From Prochilodus magdalenae (lineage: Eukaryota > Chordata > Actinopteri > Characiformes > Prochilodontidae), in NCBI GenBank assembly GCA_024036415.1, contig JAMWET010001218.1:186001-250000 (forward strand): DNA of 64,000 nucleotides, given 5' to 3'. This document shows, in pieces, positions 25,401 to 30,845 of this stretch; positions within the stretch are counted from its first letter, which is position 1; every line of letters starts with the position of its first letter. The notes below the pieces were generated by a model. It made no database searches. It was not told the DNA's origin and worked only from the letters and a program-made list of their open reading frames with translations. A program made the position numbers and the translations under genes.

Positions 25401-28400
25401 TCAATAATCAGAGTAGCTAACATTTAAAAAGTGTTCAAGGCTGTTCAAGACTACATAACGTGGTTTTAAATTCAGAGGTGTCTAATCCGGTCCTTCAGAC
25501 AGTTTAATGACTGCAATACAAAAAGACTGGGTTAAATGTAGTAAATAAGACTAATATGTCTAATATGTGAAGATTGTTGTAGGAATTCAATAGACTTATT
25601 TCTAGACATTCTTGCTCGTTTTAAGTAAATTATTCAATGGAACTGTCAATGAAAGCAGATGATGCGAACAAATAGCAAAAATCAGCATGATTTCTTAAAA
25701 TAGGTAAAGTGGTAAAAGGTCAGATTTCTCACTTAGTGAGAAATACTGGTGATATTGACTACATTTAAGATGTTTTACATCCTAAAATATATTTGCAGCC
25801 TGCTTTAGCCTAGCTGTTCAGTTATACAGTAGGGTTGTAAGTTTGGACAGCGTTGTTCATTTTCCTGATTTACCTTTATAAAGCATTGATTGTTTGGATA
25901 AAAAAAAACCCCGTTAAATATATCATATAGGGGACAAACCCAGTGATATTTGAGAAGTGAAATGAAGTTTATATGATTTACAGAAAGTGTGCAATAATCT
26001 AAACAAAATTAGGCAGGTGCATAAATTTGGGCACCAAAAAAAAAACCTTTAGTAGATCCTCCTTTCGCAGAAATAACAGCCTCTAAACGCTTTCTATAGC
26101 TTCTAATGAGAGTCTGGATTGTGGCTGAAGGTATTTTGGTGCTGGTCTGTGGGTTGACTCTGACTGTTCTGAACATCCTTCGCTTCTGTTTATTCGAGAT
26201 TTTTCCTGGTCTGCCACTTCGAGTCTTGACTTGAACTGTGCCTGTGGTCTTCCATTTTCTCACAATGTTTCTCACAGTGGAGACTGAAAGCTGAAATCTC
26301 TGAGATAGCTTTCTGTATCCTTCCCCTAAACCATGACGGTGAACAATCTTTGTTTTCAGGTCATTTGAAAGTCGTTTTGAGACTCCCATGCTGCGACTCT
26401 TCAGAGAAGATGCAAAGAGGAGAAAAACTTACAATTGCCCCCCTTAAATACCCTTTCTCATAATTGGAGTCACCTGTGTATGGAGGTCAAGGGTCACTGA
26501 ACTTACCAAAGCAAATTTGAGTTCCAGTAATTAGTTCTAAAGGTTTTGAAATCAATAAAATGACAACAGTACCCAAATTTATGCACCTGCCTACTTTTGT
26601 TTAACCAATTATTGCACACTTTCTGTAAATCATATAAACTTCATTTCACTTCTCAAATATCACTGTGTTTGTCCCCTATATGATACATTTAACACAATTT
26701 TTTTATCCAAACAGTCAATAGTTTATAAAGGTAAATCAGGAAAATTAACAACGCTGCCCAAACTTTCGCACCCCACTGTATATACCACATATCTGATGTT
26801 TATGATTGCTTAGTTTACATGTATTCAAAAAAAAACAAAAGCAGTAATAAAAAATGGAACATGGACTGAACTAGGAAACACTTTAAAAAACTGAGCCTGG
26901 TGAGAACTTAACTGAAAACCAATATAACACTCTGGTTTGGCCAAGAACAGAGAAGTCAGAACAGCTTCAGTGCACCCTGGCCTAGATTCTGTAAAACTGT
27001 ACTGAAGTTTCTGTGAAACTTTTTTCTGAGAGGTGTTTAGGTGAAAGTGGCAGAGAGCTCTCTCTAATACATTAACCTAAAATCACCTATAGGTGTTCAG
27101 CTGGGCTGCGATCTGCGATCATTTTCACACTACCATTACACTTCCTGAGTCACTGAGACCACCTCATTGTAGGGGTCAAGCCTTTAGTTCATTTTGTACC
27201 ATTCTCTTGGTGTGCACCACACATACGCTCTTCCACCTGGCTTCTCTGACCCATAATCACGCTTTTCCACATCTGTCCGTGTGTGAACCCTCAGATGTGC
27301 ATTCGTCTTTGTAATGAGGGGTTTATACACTACACTGCTACATACCACAATCAGAATCACTGCATTCTGGCTCCTCTTGACTCCGTATGTGCCTAAAACA
27401 GTAACCATTTGTCTATATGACCAAAGCTACAGTCGTACATCCCCAATAATACAGCTCTTTTGAAATCGCTTAGTTACTTTTCTGCTTGCAGTCTTCATCC
27501 ACAGGTCAGCTGAACTTAATGCTGACCACAAAACATAGTGGGGTGTTATTGCTCCATGTGTCATGTTTTTCTCCACTCATTTGTTCATAAGTCACCTTTT
27601 TTGTTTATTATTAGAACACCACCTACATGTAAATGCCTTGTGCATGCATCTGTTACAGCTGAACAGTACTGAGGTAACGCTCATGTTTTAAAGTCTGTAG
27701 GATCCTAGTAATAAATGCTTTATCTAGTTTGATCTAGTTTCCCAGATCCCTAAATGAAGATAATGACACTATGTAACAAGGTTTTTTTGTTTCTGGGTGT
27801 TGTATTACGATTCCTTGTGTGTAAAACGTACACAGAAACATCAATATACATCACCGAGTTTGTTTCTGTGAGCAGGACAATGAAAAGAGAAAAAAAAAGA
27901 TTTAATTCGCACGTTAGTTAGTAATGTGTAAGATATTAACATTTGTTTTACTAGAACATCGAAATTATGAAAACTGTCTTAACAGCTTTTAAACCTTAAT
28001 GAACGTTTAAAACTTTACAACAGAAAGACCTCCCATCTAAGCAAACAGCAATCGTCCGGGCTTACCTGCAAGAGCTTTCCTGCAGTGCTCGCACGTGAAA
28101 TGAGGTGCCCACAGTTTGTCCAGATACATGCTGAAGTGTGCTTTGTATGTCTCGCCATTGTGGCAGATGCTTTGACTAACAACTGGATCGCTCTGATCTT
28201 GATAAATTGACCGCAGGCATAGCAGAATGTGTCTGCTGGATGCTGTGACCTCTTGATGCCCTCTAAATTAAATGTAGCTCTGTATCCACTTTCCACTCAC
28301 TCAGCTGTAACACACCTGTATTTGTACTGCTATGTGTAGTACTGGACAGTCACAGACAGTTCTAGAAAGTTCTAAAAACTTCTCTAGAAGATCTCACAGT

Positions 28401-28497
28401 TTCAGAAGCTACTGGATGTCTACTCAGCACTGAATGTTCTGGAAAAAAAGAGAATGCTTCATAGAGAATGCATTGTCTGACCATAAAAGAAAATAAC

Positions 28498-28528
<31 letters not shown>

Positions 28529-30845
28529 ATGTCTGTCCATCCATCCATCCATCCATCTACCTATCCATCCTAAATGTGTATCTATATTTAACTGTCTTTA
28601 TGCCTGTCCACTAGGAGGATGTTTTCTACAGAACAAACCTTCGACTGTCCGTCACTGTCACCCACCCTGCGCCAAGCCATTCTCTTTCTGCACTCAGGTA
28701 ACTGCTACAGAACAGCACTCGAACTGATCAGTATCACTGTATCAGTAACATTGCACGCACTTCTATAGATGAACCAAAATTACAGGTGCAACAGAAATCT
28801 GCCTGCAGTCTGAACAATCATAGCACAACACACTCTCATCCTGTTCTCTTTATGTCAGAGTGGGGTTTGTGGTTGTGAGAGGGGTTTCACAGAGGTCATG
28901 ACATCTCACGGATTCCTGGACTACTGTACAAGAACACCGGGGCCAGATTATAAGAAAGCAGATGTGAAGACCAGGCCCAGTCACGTCCACCACAAGAACC
29001 GGCCAAGAGAGTGGGCTCTGCAACCCCTCGGCCCAGGTGTGAAAATCAGCATTAACAAAGTGTTCTTTAAAATAAAGGCATTGAGAGTGAGGCATTTTCA
29101 GTGAAGTCCACAGACGAACGTTTGCCTCCCTGATGGACTTTTCAATGGTGTCACTTTTTTAGAAATCTATATATGACAGGGTTTTTCAACCACCAGGGGC
29201 AGTGAACCCGTTGGTGGTCCCCGAGCCATTACTGAGTGGGACCAGTAGTCTGTAGTGGGGACTTTGTCTTGAAAATCGATGAAAAAAAGGAGTGACTTAA
29301 CACTGAATAAAAAAAGTCAAATGTTCAAACTGTTGATTGTTCATTGTGAAAGTCGACCCACCAAGGCAGTGTGTTTTAAATTCAGTGATTTGCATCACAT
29401 ATTGCAGTATAGCCCCCCCCACCCAACCATAGCTGTAATAAAAATTTCCCAATTCTTTTTTTTTTAAGTTCAAAATGAGAAAGTGAGTTTTATCAAATGG
29501 GTCTTAAATAGCTGGGCCTAGAGGCAGAAAAGCTTGAGAACCTTTAAAACACATGGTCGTCTCTGCCAGCTCTGTCCGGTGGGTAAGTTTAGTATCTGGC
29601 TGCTGCGCTATAGCCACAGGTCTGTTTTCTGTAGCCACAGGTTCTATTTTTTAATGGATTCCTTTTTTATTTTCATTTATCCTTTTGATTCTTCCATTAA
29701 CTGTTTTTCTGTAAGGCTGCTTTGAGCTTTGAGCTGTTAATAGCACTGTACAACTGATCATTTATTGATTGATTAATTCATTGATTTTTACTTCAAAAAT
29801 AAATATGAATATAAATAATCAGCTTATATAACAACTGAATCATTTGGTGGTTAACCCATCCCTGCTAGACATAGTGACTTTTGAGGCTTAGCAGCAAATC
29901 TCAGAGTGTATCCAGTTTTAATTTCAGAAATCTGGCCAGCTTAGCCATAACTTAATAAACCGGCTTCTTTTTATCTTTTATGGTTTTATTTATTTTATTT
30001 TATTTTTTTATTTATTTATTTATTTGTTTGTTTTTTCAGAATGTTAAATTCAGCAAAGGTTCATCACATACAATAATTGTGCATTCAGTTGTGCAGAACT
30101 GTGTTTACTGTAGAGAAAATCAGCAAAGTGTCATTTTGCCAGTGGGCAATTTGACCAAATTTGACCAACATATGCACCAGTCTAAATTCAGGGTTCGGGT
30201 TTTCAGATTGTGGATTTCGCATTGACTGAACAGTAAGTCATGAATTTCAGCAACTAATTGCTGTCTGATTTCCTATGAGCTGGTACAGAGAACAAAGTGT
30301 ATAGTGGTTTCAGTCCTCAAGCCTTTAAACAAGCACTGCTGACCACCGGTTTGTTATAACTGCTTGCTAAAGACCACCTTTCTCCATTAAAGGAATGAAG
30401 GTAAACAGTTTTAGATGCAAATCTGGTCGCAGATCAGCGAAGGGTAATTTCTGTACACCTGCTTTCCCTGTCTTAATTGCCAGATGGACGGGTCAGGCCA
30501 TGGGTGTACGGGCTGATGGCGGCGGGCTTCATCATGACTCTGCTTATCATTGCAATGTCCTTTCTTCTGTGGTGAGTGGAGTTCATTTTTAGCACTGTGT
30601 AACTGCACTGTGCTCTTCCACAGTACCTATATAAAGTTTCTCAGTTTAATGAGTCAGTACTTCAGGCCAGTTTAAAGAACTCTATAGTAATATGCTGCCC
30701 TCTAGTGGTGGATATTATTTGCTGCTCTGCTCTGATGTGTACTGTCTTTGTGTTTTCTCCCAGTAAAAACCTCAAGGGCAGTCCAAACACTGGCAGCACC
30801 CAAAAGGCTCTGGCACTGGCGTATGATGGAGATGCAGACATGTGA
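385..30845 (+). CDS. thsd7b: thsd7b, C-terminal half (16 exons, 786 residues visible)
   Basis: Thrombospondin type-1 domain-containing protein 7B, a single-pass membrane glycoprotein whose ectodomain is a chain of TSP1 repeats. Exons: 385-576, 5694-5984, 6163-6341, 9265-9419, 13859-14009, 14114-14252, 16736-16851, 16988-17102, 19459-19604, 22747-22921, 24126-24299, 24537-24632, 28615-28697, 28859-29036, 30484-30571, 30764-30845. All introns are GT-AG and every phase matches, giving one open frame. TSP1 cores carry WxxW motifs (WSGW, WSQW, WSLW, WSAW). Sequons NSS, NNS, NQT, NTT, NLS and NVT are present. Residues about 738-760 form the transmembrane helix and 761-786 the tail, ending AYDGDADM. 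I chose 7B over paralogue 7A from remembered similarity of exons 11-14 ([31 protein letters not shown]). The human protein is about 1,600 residues, so roughly the N-terminal half lies upstream of the window. 7A cannot be fully excluded. Confidence 0.85.
577..1683. other. Intron 1, first part; unclassified
   Basis: AT-rich intron sequence. The stretch from about 662 (TGTATGCAGAAAGTTAATGC) resembles the end of a decayed Tc1/mariner-like element, but no matching far end or transposase was found. Nothing else was recognised. Confidence 0.35.
1684..1830 (-). mobile_element. Degenerate fragment of Tc1-like family A
   Basis: It shares GGGAAGGAAGATAAAGGTTG and a following AACAATAAAT...ATG stretch with the better copies at 13,107-13,750 and 57,475-57,760. 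It begins near an ACTCATTATC resembling the family terminus. Only about 150 bp is alignable by eye. Confidence 0.45.
1920..2075 (+). repeat. Diverged repeat, copy 1 (pair with 4,227-4,370)
   Basis: It shares ATGC.AT..ATCATAAC, then AGAGGCT, CTGCTGCATA.AAGCAA and TTAAACAG with the segment at 4,227-4,370 in the same orientation. By eye the identity is around 75-80% over about 145 bp. The family is unknown. Confidence 0.5.
2213..2315 (+). repeat. Intronic duplicated segment, copy 1 (pair with 6,535-6,645)
   Basis: It shares GGTGGTAATAT.CTCCCTCC, then CGTGTTC.ATTGCTTAAT and ACGTCCCAGTCGCTCTT with intron 3 at 6,535-6,645. Identity is roughly 80% over about 105 bp. The remaining 2,316-2,696 is unclassified. 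Confidence 0.6.
2866..3155 (+). mobile_element. tRNA-derived SINE (family S1)
   Basis: The 5' part has a pol III A-box-like stretch (TGGGCTTGAGGTTAGGG) and a B box (GGTTCGATTCC). The body is GCACCTAACCCCCAACTGCT, and the tail has CCCCACTGTGGGATCAGTAA. Two further copies lie reversed at 5,189-5,462 and 60,005-60,240. It is inserted in element D. Confidence 0.75.
3248..3998 (+). mobile_element. Tc1-like family A element, internally deleted
   Basis: Terminal CACTCATCATC at the left is matched by GATGATGAGTG at the right. The left flank is TA and the right TA has decayed. The interior at about 3,680-3,840 encodes a damaged transposase fragment ([17 protein letters not shown], then [20 protein letters not shown]) typical of Tc1 transposase C-terminal regions. 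It is nested in element D. Confidence 0.7.
4227..4370 (+). repeat. Diverged repeat, copy 2
   Basis: Partner of 1,920-2,075. It lies just outside the right end of the nested Tc1-like element, so the two copies bracket that element within intron 1. Confidence 0.5.
4371..5188. other. Intron 1, unclassified part
   Basis: Moderately AT-rich with no recognisable repeat, splice-flanked exon or non-coding RNA. Short overlapping open frames on both strands (4,443-4,667) look accidental. Confidence 0.4.
5189..5462 (-). mobile_element. tRNA-derived SINE S1, reversed copy
   Basis: Reverse complement of the SINE at 2,866-3,155: GATCCCACAGTGGGG at the 3' end, TTAGGTGCCTTGCTCAAGGG in the body, and the B-box complement GGGAATCGAACCGG. 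It lies about 230 bp upstream of exon 2. Confidence 0.75.
5694..5984 (+). CDS. thsd7b: thsd7b exon 2
   Basis: Phase 1 to phase 1, 291 nt, residues 65-161. It begins [10 protein letters not shown], a basic linker characteristic of THSD7 proteins. It continues with a divergent Cys-containing stretch, then [16 protein letters not shown] and a CNSS sequon. The acceptor is TTCTTCTAG and the donor GTAAAG. The middle part (about residues 85-120) looks less conserved than the flanks. Confidence 0.85.
6012..6115. repeat. (ATCT)n tetranucleotide microsatellite in intron 2
   Basis: About 25 units of CTAT/ATCT end in CTGT units. It fills more than half of the 178-nt intron 2 and stops about 50 nt before the exon 3 acceptor. 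Confidence 0.95.
6163..6341 (+). CDS. thsd7b: thsd7b exon 3, TSP1 repeat
   Basis: Phase 1 to phase 0, 179 nt, residues 162-221. It encodes a TSP1 core: [16 protein letters not shown], then [18 protein letters not shown] and [13 protein letters not shown]. This block is very similar to the same repeat in mammalian THSD7 proteins. WSGW is the tryptophan ladder and C-mannosylation motif. The donor is GTGAGA. Confidence 0.92.
6535..6645 (+). repeat. Intronic duplicated segment, copy 2
   Basis: Second copy of the segment at 2,213-2,315, here in intron 3. Both copies have the same orientation relative to the gene. Confidence 0.6.
6808..7688. repeat. Minisatellite, 35-bp unit, about 25 copies
   Basis: The unit contains CCTGACCCGAGTACCTAGCC followed by GTGTTTCTCTGTGTT. 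Early copies read GACTCGAG and AAGTTTC, the central block is homogeneous, and late copies (from about 7,510) carry variants such as GGAGTATATAGCC and GAGTATGTAGC. It lies in intron 3. The reverse-strand open frames here are artefacts of a stop-free repeat. Confidence 0.95.
7690..8719. other. Intron 3, AT-rich unclassified; GT-rich patch at 8,660-8,703
   Basis: No repeat family or exon was recognised. A short GT/GC alternating run (GTGTGCGCGAGTGTGAGTGT) and a GA run lie near the end. Confidence 0.4.
8720..9160. other. Candidate intronic conserved element
   Basis: Unlike the AT-rich intron around it, this stretch is unique, of balanced composition and free of visible repeats. It shows compact motif-like blocks (TTTATTGGAACCAGGCAG, AAATAGACATTAATGG). 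This impression comes from composition only. Alignment to other fish would be needed to confirm it. Confidence 0.2.
9265..9419 (+). CDS. thsd7b: thsd7b exon 4
   Basis: Phase 0 to phase 2, 155 nt, residues 222-272. It encodes [24 protein letters not shown], an NNS sequon, then [11 protein letters not shown]. The PCYSECNQY string is a recognisable THSD7B signature. The acceptor is GTCTCCCAG and the donor GTGAGT. Confidence 0.9.
9582..9690 (+). mobile_element. tRNA-like SINE head fragment
   Basis: TAGTGGTAGG resembles an A box and GGTTCAGGTCGAC a B box, at tRNA-like spacing, about 160 bp after exon 4. No clear tail or direct repeat is visible. Confidence 0.3.
9825..10460. mobile_element. Dispersed hAT/MITE-type repeat rich in GGTTCT/AGAACC
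   Basis: It carries the widespread teleost repeat signature AAAAGATGGTTCTTCAAGGG, TTCTTTAGTAAAG, TATATGGAACCA and GCAAAAGGTTCTTTTGGGTG. GGTTCT/AGAACC motifs recur throughout. A smaller fold-back MITE (9,908-10,145) is inserted inside. The superfamily assignment is uncertain. Confidence 0.45.
9908..10145. mobile_element. Fold-back MITE, about 237 bp
   Basis: The left end CATATCGTTGCTGTCCAAAG plus AAAAACAGGTATCTCC is matched by the inverted right end GAGATAAATGTTTTTCTTTG, GACAGCGACGATATG, with about three mismatches in 36. A related partial copy lies at 43,889-44,070. Confidence 0.7.
10461..11095. other. Intron 4 unclassified; GAGGTCATAA-type short repeats
   Basis: Between 10,800 and 10,965 a motif close to GAGGTCATAA recurs four or five times with uneven spacing. 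No other feature was recognised. Confidence 0.35.
11096..11142. repeat. (AAAC)n/(AAAT)n microsatellite
   Basis: Seven AAAC units are followed by four AAAT units. Confidence 0.95.
11405..11446 (+). repeat. S1-type SINE tail fragment
   Basis: AAATTTCCCCACTCTGGGAT then CAATAAAGGATTATC matches the tail of the SINE at 2,866-3,155. Confidence 0.5.
11546..11777. mobile_element. Fold-back MITE, CCTCCTGAGACCC ends
   Basis: CCTCCTGAGACCC near the left end is exactly complementary to GGGTCTCAGGAGG at the right end. TTAA precedes the left end, which hints at a TTAA-type target, but the right flank reads TGAA. Inside, GTCCTCATATGAGG occurs twice. Confidence 0.6.
11947..12345. mobile_element. Fold-back MITE, about 395 bp
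   Basis: The left arm (ATATCTTGGCAAGTAAAATG, TTATTTCTAGCTGATATGTC) is complementary to the right arm (TATCAGCTAGATATAAGATT, ATTTATCTTGCCAAAATATC) with scattered mismatches over about 55 bp. A fragment resembling its interior lies at 25,600-25,660. Confidence 0.65.
12346..13106. other. Intron 4, unclassified
   Basis: No repeat, exon or RNA gene was recognised. Confidence 0.35.
13107..13750 (-). mobile_element. Tc1-like family A element, reversed, 644 bp
   Basis: Flanked by TA on both sides, with CACTCATC at the left and AAGTG at the right. Both ends have an adjacent AGAAGG/CCTTCT-containing stretch. The reverse strand reads [20 protein letters not shown] near 13,440-13,505, the hallmark region of Tc1 transposase catalytic domains. 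The frame is short (13,281-13,553) and most of the enzyme is missing. Confidence 0.75.
13859..14009 (+). CDS. thsd7b: thsd7b exon 5
   Basis: Phase 2 to phase 0, 151 nt, residues 273-323. It completes the preceding repeat ([10 protein letters not shown]...CDQEEQ) and opens the next TSP1 domain ([18 protein letters not shown]). The donor GTTAGT is a weaker consensus. The following intron is only 104 nt. Confidence 0.88.
14114..14252 (+). CDS. thsd7b: thsd7b exon 6
   Basis: Phase 0 to phase 1, 139 nt, residues 324-369. It encodes [19 protein letters not shown], then [23 protein letters not shown], with two N-glycosylation sequons (NQT, NTT). The acceptor is TTTCTCCAG and the donor GTACTC. Confidence 0.88.
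14253..15550. other. Intron 6, first half; unclassified
   Basis: AT-rich. A degenerate ACTTGACACTTGA short repeat lies at 15,277-15,335. The minus-strand open frames at 14,073-14,441 and 14,494-14,691 show no recognisable protein. Confidence 0.35.
15551..16624. repeat. Minisatellite, 68-bp unit, about 16 copies
   Basis: The unit contains TCTCAGTGTTACTGAGCTCT, GCTAAAGCCTGAGTAGACTG, ATAAATCAGTGTGATGGTCA, GTTATTAA. The period is 68 bp, taken from the spacing of CTGAGCT starting at 15,564 and 16,584 (15 periods). Units differ at a few positions (AGTCT/AGCCT, GACTG/GACCG, GATGG/GCTAG, GTCG/GTCA), and some variant combinations recur. It ends 112 nt before exon 7. Confidence 0.95.
16736..16851 (+). 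CDS. thsd7b: thsd7b exon 7
   Basis: Phase 1 to phase 0, 116 nt, residues 370-408. It encodes [20 protein letters not shown] and then [16 protein letters not shown]. It matches the THSD7 repeat that reads CGQG.RTR...C.RSDGK. It lies 112 nt downstream of the 68-bp minisatellite array. Confidence 0.92.
16988..17102 (+). CDS. thsd7b: thsd7b exon 8
   Basis: Phase 0 to phase 1, 115 nt, residues 409-446. It encodes [27 protein letters not shown] and SHTCGAQ. WSLW and CSHTCG are the core of a TSP1 repeat, which is completed by exon 9. The preceding intron is 136 nt with a CT-rich tract set back about 12 nt from the AG. Confidence 0.9.
17103..18829. other. Intron 8, unclassified part
   Basis: No exon or repeat family was recognised. 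Open frames at 17,903-18,267 (+) and 18,336-18,569 (-) are short and resemble nothing known. Confidence 0.35.
18830..19190. other. Candidate intronic conserved element
   Basis: Unique sequence with homeodomain-like sites (GTGCATAATTGCTCAC, GGTAATTAAG, GGTTAATTAAAACTC) and no visible repeat. It sits just upstream of the TG tract. Conservation is inferred from motif density only. Confidence 0.25.
19241..19451. repeat. (TG)n-rich microsatellite at the exon 9 acceptor
   Basis: About 210 bp of TG with interspersed GCGTGTGCATGTGTGCATAC blocks, ending in a pure TG run. The last repeat unit is followed by TTTTTCAG and then exon 9. Alternating purine-pyrimidine DNA of this length can adopt Z-form. 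Confidence 0.95.
19459..19604 (+). CDS. thsd7b: thsd7b exon 9
   Basis: Phase 1 to phase 0, 146 nt, residues 447-495. It completes a TSP1 repeat ([20 protein letters not shown]...KPCPIRPC) and starts the next ([14 protein letters not shown]). The acceptor is unusual: a TG repeat of about 200 bp runs straight into TTTTTCAG. Skipping this exon alone would shift the frame. Confidence 0.92.
19605..22726. other. Intron 9, unclassified
   Basis: About 3.1 kb with no recognised repeat family, exon or RNA gene. Open frames at 19,811-20,346 and 20,720-21,042 are short and overlap in several frames. Confidence 0.35.
22727..22741. repeat. Short (TG)n in the exon 10 acceptor
   Basis: GGGTGTGTGTGTGTG leads into TTTGTAG and exon 10. 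The acceptor has almost no pyrimidine run other than TG. Confidence 0.9.
22747..22921 (+). CDS. thsd7b: thsd7b exon 10
   Basis: Phase 0 to phase 1, 175 nt, residues 496-553. It encodes [21 protein letters not shown], a variable segment, and CSIPCPG. An NLS sequon is present. The acceptor is again TG-rich (TG repeat then TTTGTAG). The exon is frame-shifting alone but frame-neutral together with exon 9. Confidence 0.9.
22947..23319. mobile_element. Solo-LTR-like element, 373 bp, in intron 10
   Basis: It starts TGTCACATCC and ends TACGTGACA, an inverted TGTCAC/GTGACA pair with TG...CA ends. It is flanked on both sides by CACCC (22,942-22,946 and 23,320-23,324), a 5-bp target duplication as made by LTR retrotransposons. 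A TTTTATACTCC TATA-like site lies near 23,150. A related element is at 56,432-56,918. No internal coding region remains. Confidence 0.6.
23325..24125. other. Intron 10, remainder; unclassified
   Basis: No recognised element. The sequence is AT-rich. Confidence 0.35.
24126..24299 (+). CDS. thsd7b: thsd7b exon 11
   Basis: Phase 1 to phase 1, 174 nt, residues 554-611. It encodes [38 protein letters not shown] and [12 protein letters not shown]. The DGRSFET...GRQ.RSR string is the best discriminator for THSD7B. The exon is symmetric and skippable. Confidence 0.93.
24537..24632 (+). CDS. thsd7b: thsd7b exon 12
   Basis: Phase 1 to phase 1, 96 nt, residues 612-643. It encodes [19 protein letters not shown] and [25 protein letters not shown] is near-invariant in THSD7 proteins and carries an NVT sequon. 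Intron 11 is 237 nt, and intron 12 is the long one that holds the Tc1-like element. Confidence 0.93.
25046..25300 (-). mobile_element. SINE-like dispersed repeat S3, reversed
   Basis: It contains CCAATTCACCTGACC, GGACTGTGAGAGGAAACCGG and GCGAACATGCTAACCCACAG. This is the complement of a very common teleost repeat also seen at 45,966-46,160 (CAGTCCAAAGACTGTGAGGT, GAATTGGAGTG). The bases between 24,633 and 25,045 are unclassified. Confidence 0.5.
25826..26778 (-). mobile_element. Tc1-like element C, internally deleted, 953 bp
   Basis: Flanked by TA, with ends CAGTAGGGTTGTAAGTTTGG and, inverted, CCAAACTTTCGCACCCCACTG (final 20 shown as AAACTTTCGCACCCCACTG). The terminal inverted repeats are about 200 bp long, extend to GCAGGTGCATAAATTTGGG, and contain internal repeats as in IR/DR-type Tc1 elements. 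They enclose a transposase remnant on the minus strand. It lies in intron 12. Confidence 0.85.
26009..26389 (-). pseudogene. Tc1 transposase remnant, N-terminal HTH only
   Basis: 126 codons. Residues 1-55 ([19 protein letters not shown], then [16 protein letters not shown]) form the paired-like DNA-binding helix-turn-helix. [15 protein letters not shown] is the GRPR-like linker. The frame then jumps to the extreme C-terminal region ([17 protein letters not shown]), so the central DDE catalytic domain (about 200 residues in intact family members) is deleted. It could at most bind DNA, not transpose. Confidence 0.85.
26779..27989. other. Intron 12, unclassified
   Basis: No exon or named repeat was recognised. 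Short open frames at 27,093-27,408 on both strands look accidental. Confidence 0.35.
28015..28296 (-). pseudogene. Degenerate Cys/His zinc-binding ORF of a dispersed teleost repeat
   Basis: The minus strand reads [18 protein letters not shown] and then, after a frameshift, [14 protein letters not shown]. This CxxC...HxxC pattern matches an unnamed open frame I recall as scattered through fish genomes with retroelement-like copies. The frameshift makes this copy non-functional. The remembered resemblance is approximate and the mobile origin is inferred. Confidence 0.45.
28497..28560. repeat. (CTGT)n and (CCAT)n microsatellites
   Basis: About eight CTGT units are followed by five CCAT units, ending about 55 nt before the exon 13 acceptor. 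Confidence 0.95.
28615..28697 (+). CDS. thsd7b: thsd7b exon 13
   Basis: Phase 1 to phase 0, 83 nt, residues 644-671. It encodes [28 protein letters not shown]. It begins the Cys-rich segment next to the membrane. CTGT and CCAT microsatellites lie 55-120 nt upstream of the acceptor. Confidence 0.92.
28859..29036 (+). CDS. thsd7b: thsd7b exon 14
   Basis: Phase 0 to phase 1, 178 nt, residues 672-730. It encodes [27 protein letters not shown], a basic juxtamembrane stalk ([11 protein letters not shown]...HHKNRPREW) and ALQPLGP. If intron 14 were retained, the frame would continue 22 codons to a stop at 29,102-29,104. Confidence 0.93.
29037..30483. other. Intron 14, with early AATAAA
   Basis: AATAAA occurs at 29,071-29,076, 35 nt into the intron, and an in-frame stop from exon 14 occurs at 29,102-29,104. 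The rest is AT-rich with T-runs and TTTA repeats near 29,990-30,025. No other element was recognised. Confidence 0.5.
30484..30571 (+). CDS. thsd7b: thsd7b exon 15, transmembrane helix
   Basis: Phase 1 to phase 2, 88 nt, residues 731-759. It encodes [10 protein letters not shown] followed by a hydrophobic run ([19 protein letters not shown]) that forms the only transmembrane segment. DGR...WVYG just before the helix is a THSD7 family hallmark. Confidence 0.95.
30764..30845 (+). CDS. thsd7b: thsd7b exon 16, cytoplasmic tail and stop
   Basis: Phase 2 start, stop TGA at 30,843-30,845, residues 760-786. The tail is short ([26 protein letters not shown]). The terminal LAYDGD.DM is shared by vertebrate THSD7A and THSD7B, while the part nearest the membrane is divergent and lacks the usual KKPK-type run. 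Confidence 0.95.
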
